From: Marchantia polymorpha subsp. ruderalis
Lineage: Eukaryota; Streptophyta; Marchantiopsida; Marchantiales; Marchantiaceae
Assembly (NCBI GenBank): GCA_037833965.1
Contig: AP031355.1
Span: forward strand, 18,377,501 to 18,441,500
Direction: 5' to 3'
DNA length: 64,000 bases
The position numbers and the translations under genes are program-made. The notes under the pieces are model-generated. The model was not told the DNA's origin and did no database searches. It worked only from the letters and a program-made list of their open reading frames with translations. Shown here piece by piece: positions 37,401 to 49,000 of this stretch (position 1 is the stretch's first letter; every line of letters starts with the position of its first letter).

Positions 37401-40095
37401 TTTGGCCTCCGCAATCTTGCCTTCCCGCTTGAGTGCTAAGGCCTGTCGCTTGACCGTCAGGATCTCACTTTGCAAACGCGACTCCGAAGCAACCGATGCA
37501 GCAATGTGCATGGCTTCAGGACCGCTTGTAGAGGGAGCTCGGGATCTTTCCATGGCTGCTGCTTCCTCCTCCCATCCCATTTCTCTAAGGGCTGCGACCA
37601 TGCTGGGATCATGAATATCGTCATCCGTGACATCTACATGGGCGTCGTCATCGTCAGCCAAAAAGGACGGTACCGAGAAGTCGACTGGAACCTGTCCGGA
37701 TTTCCCTTTTCCCAAATCCAGTTTTGCTTCTTTTTCCAAGCTCCGCATCAACTTGGCCAGATCATCGTCATCCGCGTCGTCGTCGTCGTCCTCATCCCCG
37801 AATATTGCCATCTCTTCCAGCTTCTTCTCCAGCAATTTGGCTTTCTTAAGTTCCTCTTTAGCTTCGGCAGGTTTCCCTTCCCGCTTCAAAGCCAGAGCTT
37901 TCCTCTTATGAGCCAAAATTTCAAGTTGAGTTGGACTTTCCTTTGCCGGCTTTTTTGCACTTGCTTCCTTTGGCAAACCGTCGCTGATTTCCGCGAGTAA
38001 GTCGAGGTCAGAAGTTGGACCTTTCTTGGGTTTCTTCTCGACGAGATCCGCGTCGTCCCAGCCAAGATCCTTAAGTGTTTTGAGAAGATCGTCATCTCCG
38101 CTATCCTTGCTGGACAACCTCCCCCTCTTCAAATCCTGTGATTGATCCTTCACATTCGCATCTGATGTACCCATATGTCCCTTGTCCTGAATGCACCAGC
38201 CAAGAACGGAAGCCTTCAGAGCAGCACTCGCATCTTACAAACGAGGCAACCCAAAACAAGTGATTCTGTTGACATGACCAAGTTCAGAACTGGACTTCAT
38301 AGCCTCCGAAACGTCTGTCCTTCGATTCCTGAATAACATTTACCGTCACGTGTTACGACCATGACTTCAGAACCTGTCAGTATGGATGTTAGCATGAGGG
38401 GAGCATACCTTGGCACTTTCAGGAGATTCCTTGAGTTTTTGACTCGCTTCTAAGGTGGCCTTGCGTTGAATCTTCTTGAGAGAAAGTTCGAGAGCGTCTG
38501 CTTCTCGTCCGAGCTCCTTGAAACGCTTGTAAGCTTGTAAGGCTTCTGCGTGTTTACCCTCTTTTTTAAGACCGGTGTACAGCGTTTTCTGCTCAATGGC
38601 TTGATTTCGTAATTCTTCTGGCGTGAAGTGAGTCTCTTCTTGATGTTCTTCTGTTACCTCTTTCGAAGGAGAGACATGTGCACTACTATTTTGGCTGCTA
38701 TGGGCAGATTTAGCAACTGCGCTATTGTCATTGAGTTCATCGTCCCCCGGTTCATGCCTTCCAGACAGAAGGGCGTGTACATCACCACCTAGAACTTCCT
38801 TGAGCAATGAGTCATCCTCTGCAGCGCTGGCTGCTTTGGCACCTGGAAGAAAACCAAAACAGGTCAAACCGGATACTTGCAACTCAATACCTCGGTAAGT
38901 AGGGAACAGATATTGATTGTAGTCTTACCTTTCTTGCCTCTGTTTCGCAGCTGAAATCGAGCAGCTTCTTCCAGCTTCTTGCAAGGATCGCAAATTCGAA
39001 CAGGGGCGTCTCCTTGCCCACGCAAGACTGCTCTCTGACTCGTGCAATTGCCACAGAAAATTCCTCCACATCTGCGACAGTGGTGCTAAAATCACAGTCC
39101 AAGTCAGAACAACAGTCATAGCAAAAGGTCCGAGACTACTGCTAAAAATGTTACGATACAGAATATCGTTATTCACATGAAGATGCAGAAAACCGCTCAG
39201 TCGATCACGAGTCCTTGGCAGCTGTATCCGATACGGACCCAATTTACTGCCTAGTGTTGTAGTTACTACGTGTAGGTCTGCTTTCTCAAGCCATTGAATC
39301 AAATCAAAAACCGTCTTTTGATTCTCAGCATGAATTTCACCATGAATAAAAACCGAAGGTATAAAGGAAGGTGATCCTCGGTCAAAATTATCACAGAATC
39401 TCCAACATTCGCTGACTGGGACCAATAAAATTCATCCGCGGTTGCATCTTCCAATTCATGTAAAGAAACCTACTTTAAAAAAAGGCCACCAAATCCCTCT
39501 GACAACCACCACCATCCAAAACACGAACTGACTCTGGCGAGTCCATACTCGACTTCCGGAGCTTAAGAATTGCTCCAACTGATGGTAGAAGACACTAAGA
39601 TGTTGAAGAACCATATACTATCGCTTCACGCTATACATGAGCTCCGTGGAACCACAAGGTGCACAATGGAGGAGTGCACGAAAATAAAGAATCAAGAGCA
39701 CTGCTGATTCTGAAGTATAAATTACGGCCTCGCGCCCAGAATCAATTGTTTTCTAGACGGTTCGTAATAAGCAAAAAGGGAGCTTTTCCAATCTCCATCG
39801 ACGAAATGGAGAGCGGAAGACTTGGATGTATAATTTTCTACAGTTGAGCTCAACTCTCACATTTCCGGCAAGAGCGTCAGACTGTCGAACCCGTAGCTCA
39901 ACCAACAGATGCATACTGGCAGGGAAACGTAAACGCGGAGTTGGAACCCTGGAATGAGTGAGAAAGACACACGGCGATCACCTTGCGATTGAACATAGTG
40001 AACGCTCCCTGACACGTCTGACATGACGACGCGTCTATGACCCATGTTTTGCCCTTGGCTGACGGCTTCGCCGGCAGCCCGATCTTTTCCAACAT
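34434..40095 (-). CDS. FYVE zinc-finger protein with repeated DM14-like helical motifs
   Basis: Predicted exons are 39982-40095, 38929-39085, 38409-38842 and 34434-38186, giving 1485 residues. Residues 18-75 form a full FYVE finger: WVID, C25/C28, RKHHCRRCG, C49/C52 and RICDPC, with all eight zinc cysteines and the basic HHCR core that binds phosphatidylinositol 3-phosphate, so an endosomal or vacuolar membrane role is likely. The rest is mostly disordered and alternates two motifs: eight copies of a helical unit like KRKALALKREGKPAEAKEEL...LEKKLE, resembling DM14 repeats of CC2D1 proteins, and about seven acidic units like DPELVAALKSVGW. The domain order matches a plant FYVE family represented by Arabidopsis At1g61690, of unknown function. 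The ATG at 40095 starts MLEKIGLPAKPS as in that family. Confidence 0.92.
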
Positions 40096-40918
40096 CTATC
40101 CTCGGCACCGACAAAATTCGCTGCCAGAGTCCGCACAAACACTCTGAGAATCAACCAAGCAAAGCATCCAATCGGCGCTCCGAAACTCTCCAGCAAAATC
40201 CACCTCTCGTCAGCGCGCCGGGCGGAGCTCTCCAATTGCCACGCCTTGCTCCGGCAGATGCCCCGACGCAATCGATCGATCCACGGGCACAGAGACCTCG
40301 AATGCTCCTCCGGCACCACACCCCGGCTTCAAATTCTGCTCGCTCAGCAACAAATGCCACGCAGTAAATGCGCGACAATGCCCCACGCCACAACTGCAGA
40401 ACGCACGAGAAGCGTCGCTGACAAACGCCGGATCTCGACGCACACCTCGTCTCTTCCGGAGACTAAAAAAACGACGCACTCGAGTGCAAATTGAAGGCCC
40501 AAGTTGCCGACATCGAGAGATGACGAGAACGAGAAGGAGCGAGTGCAGGCGCAGCTGAGCCTTCTTTCTCTGCCGCTGCCACTGGCAGTCGTCGCGAGCC
40601 CTGAGCACCAGCAAGAGCGTGGACCCGGTGACAGTCCTAACTCCTGACATGCCGGTCAGTCGGCGTTCCCGACGTCGCGATCTCGCCCGCCCTTACTCTT
40701 CGTGACGTCACTCTCCCCAGCCAGGGATTCGGCACTCTGCTTTCGATTTCCTCGCGTCGATTCTCCGGACGTCGCGGTCCCGCGGTTCATGAAAGACTCC
40801 TCCACTTGAACCCCCATCCCCCTCCTAAACTTCTGACGTGAAGGCGCGGATGCCCACAATGGCTCAATATAACAACTAGATCAAGTGAACTTTTGTGAAT
40901 GGTTTACATTATTTATTT

Positions 40919-40940
40919 TATATATATATATATATATATA
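40919..40940. repeat. (TA)n microsatellite
   Basis: About eleven TA units at the border between GC-rich and AT-rich DNA. Confidence 0.95.
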
Positions 40941-40969
40941 CAAAGTCACTATATTAAACACTCATTGAT

Positions 40970-41108
40970 TCCATATACAATTTTTATCTGTCAATTTTGG
41001 AACAATTAGTAATTTGCCAGCATATTCTGTAAATGAGTGACTCCATATACAATTTTTATCTGTCAAATTTGGAACAATTAGTAATTTTCCAGCATATTCT
41101 GTAAATGG
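40970..41108. repeat. 72-bp tandem duplication
   Basis: TCCATATACAATTTTTATCT and the following bases at 40970-41041 recur at 41042-41108 with a few substitutions. Confidence 0.9.
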
Positions 41109-41299
41109 ATAGGTACTCAAAACTAATTATTTGTTCCGGTTGCTATACATGTTTTGCTTATGAATATTCACATTTATAGAACATCTCGCAAAGTAGCTTC
41201 ATTGATAGCCCTCTGAAATTGCCTTCGAAACTAGTTTCCTCACAACAATATTCTCTTATGTGGAGACTAGAACATGGTGGACCTACCTGAAGATTCCTC

Positions 41300-43600
41300 A
41301 TGACACATGCAAGTTTTCACTGGAGCGGAAAGTATCACGTTCTCCCAGTTTTGCATAAAACATAAATTGATGGATCTTCGACTGATGGCAGCCGAGGCAA
41401 GGGGATCCACTCACACCAGATGGAGTTACTATGGAGGAGCACCTGGATGTTCTAGAATAAACAGACTCTATGTGTCACATGGAGGAAGATGGCTAACTAG
41501 TGCACAACATGTACTACATCATGCGGGCAACACGCTCTCCGATCTCTACGGTCCTAGAACTTGGCACTTTCCAATCCACCCATGGTAGAATTGCACTAGG
41601 AAAATCCCACAACCTTCAAATGGGATATTACACTTCTCTGCAAGAATGGAATCCATGCTTGAATACAGAGCAACGTGGAGCCGTCTGTAAGTAGTGGAGA
41701 TACGTTTATGGTCCAGGATGAAGCACCTAGCACTTGGAGACGCGCCCAGTAAGTACTTCAACATTCATCGACAAAATTCTGCAAGAGCTCAAATTCTGCA
41801 GCTGAAGTTAGATGATGATGTAGAAACACGAGAGCAAGCTCAGATACTTTGTAGGGTATGACAGTTTTACGCTGATCTTTATAGTCTAAAGAGAAAACAC
41901 ATGAAGACCAGATACTACATCAACAACTGATAACTAGGGTGCAAGAAAATATTTTTGATGCCGAAAGAGCAATGCTAGCTACCACATTAACACTTCAAGA
42001 AGTTGAAGAAGTACTTTTCTGGCTACCAAATAACAAAGCGTTTGAAGTAGACAGAGTGTCAATAGAAGCAATGCAAAAACCGTGGACTCTCATGAAACAC
42101 TTCTAAGTCAGAACGTTGTAGAAGTTCTGTACAGACAATGTACTAGCCAAAATTGAAACTTAAGTGAAGGTGTGATTAGACTCATCCTAAAATCAGTCAA
42201 CAAAATGGAGCTCAAAGATTTGAGACCTCTCACAATGCTCAACACGTATCATGAGATAATTGCCAAACTATTAGCAAGTAGACTTCAAATTCTGCTACCA
42301 GCATTGGTGCTTCACTAGACAATGCTGGTCACTATCTTCGATCAAGATAGTGACTGAATTGTGAGGATTCATCCGCTCTTCACGTCGTGCTAATCTTACG
42401 TACGAACAAGTAGTGCACATTCCCGACGTGTTAGATCACAGCTAACGCACATCACCGGCAAGACAACGCACATCACGCGTTGAAGCCATCTGCTGCCGAC
42501 GCTCTATCCGCATCCTTTGTACCTTTCGGAGAATGAAGTATAAGCAGCATTACACAGGTGTTGGTAGCAAATACGGAAAGACTTATTTTGGAATTCACAA
42601 GACGTCTTCATCTCGGACATACTCAGCCTCAAGTATGTAGTCAACTTGATTTTGCGACAACATAATTCAGCATCAGCACTTACGAAGTTGGTGATGGGAG
42701 AATTGAGAAAATTCAATATCATACAAGTAGCAGAATCATGGAAAAAGAAGGAGATACTCAAATTTGCATACATCCAAGACGAATAGAAAACACACGATCA
42801 AGCCTCCCACCTAGTTGAACTCTTTTTGCGTAGATTTTTCACGTCGAAGTGCCCAAGCAGCTGCACACTCAAATCAAATGAGGGATGAAATCTAAGGTAA
42901 AAATCTGTAACAGATAGCTTCTCAATAGCAGCAAAAAGAGTGGTATAGAGGAAAATCACATAACATGCCAACCGCTGAAAGTTTTCAACCACAAATGGGG
43001 CACCTTCAAGTAAGAGGAAGAGTGGAACACGTTCTTTCATCAACTCTAGAAAAGCCACAATGTATACAAATTTTGCGTGGAGGATTCTTCAGCAAGGTTT
43101 CTACACCAACGATCCAGTGCATAAAATTGGACATGGAAACAGATGCTGCCCAAGAGTATGCGCATATCCTGAGATAGTCCAACACATCTTCTTTAATTCT
43201 CCCTTTGCCCACTACTCTACCTCAAGTCGGCGGTAGCACAACTAAGGTGGTGTATCTTAGCATGAGAAAATATCTTCAAGTCGGCTACATCATTGTTACA
43301 TCTCCTTGAACTAGGCGTGCAAAACCAACACAATTCTCATGCTACAGAACAATGGATGTCAACTACATAGTTATGCAAACATCCATGACTTGGTAGAACT
43401 CATTTCCTGTATGAGCAAGAAATATTGCTAGTCAATCTTCATGCTGGGGTTAGGAATACTATAGACAAAGCAATAGCCATATGAAAAGAAAGTTCAGATG
43501 CTACTCCCAACACACATATGCTTAGAACTACAATATTATTAGAGAGTACGCTAGGTAGTGTAGTGCACACAAGGTTAGAACGGTGGCTAAAGAAGAAACT
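41300..43600 (+). mobile_element. 5'-truncated, degenerate LINE (L1-type) retrotransposon
   Basis: Broken frames on the + strand follow the order of a LINE polyprotein. The C-terminal part of an endonuclease lies at 41307-41590 (KLMDLRLMAAEARGS, then CSRINRLYVSHGGRW). A linker/RT lead-in lies at about 41965-42085 (LQEVEEVLFWLPNNKAFEVD). Reverse transcriptase lies at 42170-42310 (RLILKSVNKMELKDLRPLTM, then IIAKLLASRLQ). A zf-RVT-like zinc motif lies at about 43100-43215 (GHGNRCCP, then EIVQHIFFNSPFAH). Stops and frameshifts between the blocks show it is dead. The endonuclease N-terminus and any ORF1 are missing, the usual result of incomplete target-primed reverse transcription. The 3' limit is vague and no poly-A tail or target duplication was found. 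Confidence 0.8.
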
Positions 43601-46047
43601 AGACAAATTAGATGTATCAACGGAATGTTAGGAAGCCCTCCACACGACGGGAGCAGCAAATGTATTGGACACAACACAGCACTCTCACATGAGAGGGACA
43701 AACCAAGCTTGAATTACAACTCAACGATGTCACAGTCAAACTAAGACAGGTTGTGGACTTCAGCATGGTACATTTCTGAATTGATATGTTCATCGGCTGG
43801 CGTACGTGCGGCCGTCGGCTCGTTTTTGCTGTCTTGCAGTATTCGAGTAAGACCACTGATAAGATGACTATAATGTTTGTACTATATCTCCCTGTTCGTT
43901 ACAGTTTGATTTATATTCTTAGCATGTGGCGCACAAAACACGAAATCATGCATTTTTCTGCAGTTTCAATCAAGTAGCTTCATTCATATCAAAATATTCA
44001 TCAATTTATGATTTCTAAAAAATCTCATTGTACATATGTCGTTAAGAAAACACCATCCATAGAATAAACATAAACATTTTTGTACGGGCGCTGACATAGT
44101 TGTTATAGTCCAAAATTTTAAGTTTAAGAAAACTGCCTTTGTTAATACTCCTTAACATCTCACTTTAGTTGATGATTTTTTTTATGGTTATGAAGCTCTT
44201 AGAACTCTACCGCGTAAAAACCTCATGCGCATTGTGATATGTAAACCATTGTGATGTTCACGAAACTGATCACAATCTACCTTTAGATTCCACATGTGAA
44301 TATATCATTTTTCAACATTATTTCATATATAGTTTCTACAAGATAATTGTGTAATTTTATCATAATCATCATGGAATTTTAATGTGAGTCATTTGTGATT
44401 TTAAAACTATCATCTATTTACACATAGAGATATTATATATTTGCTCAAATGAACATTCAAAAGAAAAAGAAGATGAATATTTAATTAAGGATGTTTAAGC
44501 TATATTGTTCCAGCAAATTTAAATGTAATTAAGTAAGAAAATATATGTTACTACAAATACTTGGATGAAATAAAATGAATTTTCTAGATAATATAAATTA
44601 CATAGTCAATTATAGAATATCTGCATTATAGATTTGTACTAATATCACATGTTTTAAGAATGAGGAGAATCTAGAATTTGAGAAAATATGGTCTTATAGA
44701 ACTGACATTCAGTTTGTTTCAAAAAATTTGTATATAGTTGATATTGTTATGTAACTTATTTTTTTAATTGTGAAAATACATTAAAAAATGAATTTGTATC
44801 AAATTTTTATAATATTAAATGTTTTAAGTATAAGGCACATCCAAAAATATCGTACTTGTAATTGAATCATCAATGTTATTTCATAATCACATTAATTCAT
44901 TGGAGATATATTTTCACTTCGTTAGTAATCAAACATGAAGTAATATAAATATAAATATATATATTTTGTCCAGTTTGAAGTAAAATAAGATAGTTTACAC
45001 ATCAATTTCCATATTGAACTATATATACCCATAAATATAACATTGTAGCAATTTTGAGAGACATGATGATTTTTCCATGCAAGGTAAGCTATTTACTACT
45101 TTTTTTCGAGCTACTACATGTAAAATTTTCTTTGCAATCGAGTATATGATATTTCAAGTCAATCACTAATTTAAAACTTGTTTTAATTAAATTTTTGGAA
45201 ATCTGAAAGTAATTTATTTTTTGATGTACAATTTCTTTCAAACGAGAGTGTATTATATTTAAATTTTCATAACTTTTTTGAAGATAAATTACATGAATGC
45301 ATGTAATGAAATTTTAGTACCATACAACTAAAGGGCATGAGAATCCAAACATCCACAAAAAGCCAAAAAGTATCTTTGTCTGTTTGTAGCACTCGGGCGG
45401 AGAGCGGGCTCGGGTCTAGTACTAGCTTCGACGGTAAGGCGGCTTCTTCCCGCCATTTCTCGGTTTGAATACGAAGCGCCTCTCCCCTCGGAAACTGCGA
45501 GAAAGAGTTGAAGGCGACCGCACGTTGCCGATGGTTCCAGCGATCGCACAGGAAGGCAATGGAATTGCGATCGGGCAATCGAATAGCGGAAATCTTACGT
45601 TCGACTCTGATTTGATGATCTGTGTGTGACAGGAGGAAGTGCCAAGTTCGCGAGGGGGGATTTGGGATTTGGAATTTGGAATTTTGGATGATCGATGCGG
45701 TCACAGGGTTTTGTTGTTCCACTACTTTCTCGTGTCCCAATCCGAGAATCGAGAAGCATTATGTGAGAATTGGTCAAAGTGGGCCGTCCTTCCGGTGACA
45801 GTGGGTTCTATCGTTGAATTGCAAACTTCGCGTTTGGAGCTGGCGTAGAATCTTGTCGACGAGTCGGTTGTGGTTGTGCATCGAGAAGGAAGCAGGGTTT
45901 TTCGGCTGCTGGGATGTTTCCGAATATGTTCGATTCTGTCCATTTTGGGTCCATTTTTAGGAGAAGGTGATAGTGTGTCGTTCATGCGTGCATTCTCTAC
46001 ACGGAAAGGGAACCTCGCAGATATTGTTACAGAGAGCTGGACGGAAA
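43601..46047. other. AT-rich spacer and CAP-G 5' region
   Basis: Bases 43980-45340 are very AT-rich with no plausible frame. From about 45390 the composition becomes richer in GC, with a GGATTTGG/GGAATTTGG run at 45657-45690; this should be the promoter and 5' leader of the condensin gene. I see no separate gene. Confidence 0.5.
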
Positions 46048-46062
46048 ATGTGTCCCGGGACA

Positions 46063-49000
46063 ATGGGGAAGCTGAAAGAGCAAAGTATGGGAGCTAACAA
46101 GCCAGATGTCGTAGTACCTCGTGTCCTAAACGAGTGCCAGCATTCTCAGGCCACTCATCCGAGGGGGATAAAGAAACTCGTCGAGTGTCGTGCGATGGAT
46201 AGAGATGGATTCTTTAAAATTTGGATACAGTGTATGGAGCCGCTCTTTTTGGTGTCGAAGAGGGAGCCGGTTGTCGAACGGATGCTAAAATTTGCAGCCT
46301 CCTTCACAGCGTACTGGGATGAAGCTCACGAAGATGATTGCGAGCATTTTGTGGAGGAATATTTGGGTTTATTACTCAAATGGGCGGACGCCTCTCACAA
46401 GTCAGTCAGATTTCGAGCCTGTCAGATGATTTCTGAGGCCAGTTTCTACTCATCAACGAATTGGCGATCTAGCAGTTTTTAGTCATGAAGTGATCTTTTT
46501 CCTGGCGTCATATTTAGATAACATATACTGTTGATGGGCAAATCCGAAGCTAAAACTGCCACACAAAGTCCGTAGAAGATCATATGATCAAATCTTGTTG
46601 AATTGTATCGATTTTCTCAACGAATTTGATTCAGAAAAATTTGATTCGCTTCCTTGTTTTATACTTTCTACAGGCTGGAAGAGTTATATTTCTTCGTAGG
46701 ACCTGAAATTCTGAAATCCGAGGTTCATTATGGGCTGCAGGTAATATTGAAACTACCAGAGGACATACCAGTGGTTGACGAACTGTGGGATAACATAATA
46801 TCAAGTATGCAGAGACGCATGCAGGACAAGCTAACCTCGGTGCGAGTATATGCGGCACGGGCCCTATCACGCCTTGTCATTACGGACGATATAGAAAACG
46901 ATAGAACTGTAACAGCATACCGTCAAGCATTGGATTTTGATCAAAGTGCGGTAAGTGTGCACTCCTTCACTTGCGAGGGAACTCATGGTTGATTATCTGT
47001 CTCTTTCTATCATTGGGATAGAGAATCAAGAAGCAAAAGTTTATATATCTGAAGCCAGTGCATGAAACCACCCAATATAGCTCGTCCTAGTAGGTTCCTC
47101 ATCACGCTCTATTCTACTCTTAGAGGTATGAACGGCTTTTGCGAGTTACAATCTTACGATGTTCGACTCATGAATTGATGCGCTGTAACTGAATCACTCA
47201 TCAGGAAGTTAGAAAGATGGTTGTCATGTCTATGCCTGCCATGAACGTCACAGTTGCCGACATGGTGGAACGCACTGCTGATATCAGTGAAGTCGTGCGG
47301 AAAGCAGCTTACCATATACTCGGAACCAAGTTCCGGATCCAGAGCTTGAGGTTAGTAGTCACGAGGAAGCCATGACGACTCTTTATTTGAGACCTTTCTG
47401 AAAACATCTGAGATTCGACATACGGGTCCAAGTTGTGGAAGCCGGTGATTGTTACAACAAGGTTTTACTGCTGACGAATCCGACGATTGGTTTGCAGCAT
47501 TATGCAGCGTGCTCTTATTCTTCAGAGGGGATTAGCTGAAAGAGTTCCCGGTGTACGAGCTGAGTGTGTCGAGATGTTGAAATCAAACTGGCTGGAAAGA
47601 GATTGCGAGGGAAAAATGATTTCCTTGTTACGATACTTGGATGTTGAGACTCACGAAAAGGTTGGTGAGAATGTAATGTTGGAGCTGCTGAAGCAAGATC
47701 TTGATGTCGCGGCCATCTGTAGCGGAGGTCTTCGACAGTTTCTTCCCAGTGACAGTGCAGCAGGTACTGGCTTCTAAAACATACTCAGCTGAGATGATGT
47801 ACTTTTGCCAAACTTATGGTCTCTACTTCGGGCAACGTTTGACGTTTAGAAGCTCAAGTAATTTGTTCTGTAATCCACTGATATTTCGATCCTACATACG
47901 TTGGCAGGCGATGAACTTCGTACATATAAAATTCTAGACGCAGAATCAGCCCTCTATTGGCGTATGTTATGCTCGCATCTCCATACCGAAGCAGAGGTGA
48001 TTAAACTCATTGATCCTAAAACTCTGAATACATTGTACTCTATTCTCTTGCTTCATGTAAGACTGCTATGGGTTGTTTAGTGTTGCTTTTTAATTAGTTC
48101 GAATTTTGTATCGTAAGCAAACGAGGCAGTCAGTATTCTGTTGAAACTATGATACTCGAGGCACTAGCTTGAGAGATGCAATATGTGGGGTCATTGAAGG
48201 CAAAAGGATGCGATGCTGCCACTACAGGAGGTGCAGAAGCGGTTGTGAAAGCTGCTGCTGCAGCGGATAGCAACGACTATCTTGAGAGCATCTTACCTCC
48301 GACCGTAGCTGATTATGTGCGTCTCGTAGAAGCTCATGTGCACGGAGGTATTATCCAGGAGTTACTAAATCCGATAATTAGGTTCCAAGTGTTCAACTAA
48401 AGTTTGTTCAACACACACTTCGCCCTCTCAAGTGGTTTCGTTCATTCACTTCGTGTTCATGTTCGTTGTAACCGCAACTTCCATCTCATCTCATAGAGTT
48501 ACGGTGTGAGGGGTTGCATTTGGTCACTGAACATACTGCAAACATGTCCATATCTGGTGATTCTCACAGAGCTCCTGTAGTTGACAGACGTGATAAATTC
48601 CTGCTAAAGTTCAATAGGTTTCCGTATGAAGAATACGTCACAAGCGAGCAGACTGTTTTGTTGGCTTCTGATGTCCTAAGCCGAGCCTAAGAAGATCGTT
48701 TATGGTCTCTGTTTCAAGCTTTGCTGCCAAAGTTGCTTGCATCTCTGCCCGCATTAGCTTCATGCTGTCATAAAAAACAACAAACCGGGTACCTGTCTCG
48801 CTTGTAAATCCACCATATTCTTACTCCTCGCAGGCCCGGCCACTCGGTTTGCCGCACGGCAGTTGCTCCTAATCTCGAAATTGATGAACTTCATCGATAA
48901 TACAAGTCGCAGAGAGGCTGCTCTGCTCTTACAATTCCTTCTCGAGCGATCGGCGGTATCTGAAAGAAGTTTGGATGAAGTGGTCGGAGATGGCTTGAGT

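Larger units (their letters stand above)
40096..41299. promoter_or_regulatory. Upstream region of the FYVE gene
   Basis: GC-rich DNA at 40096-40860 probably holds the leader and promoter for the - strand FYVE gene; shadow frames here are low-complexity. Beyond it lie a TA microsatellite (40919-40940) and a 72-bp tandem duplication (40970-41108). No specific promoter element could be assigned. Confidence 0.4.
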
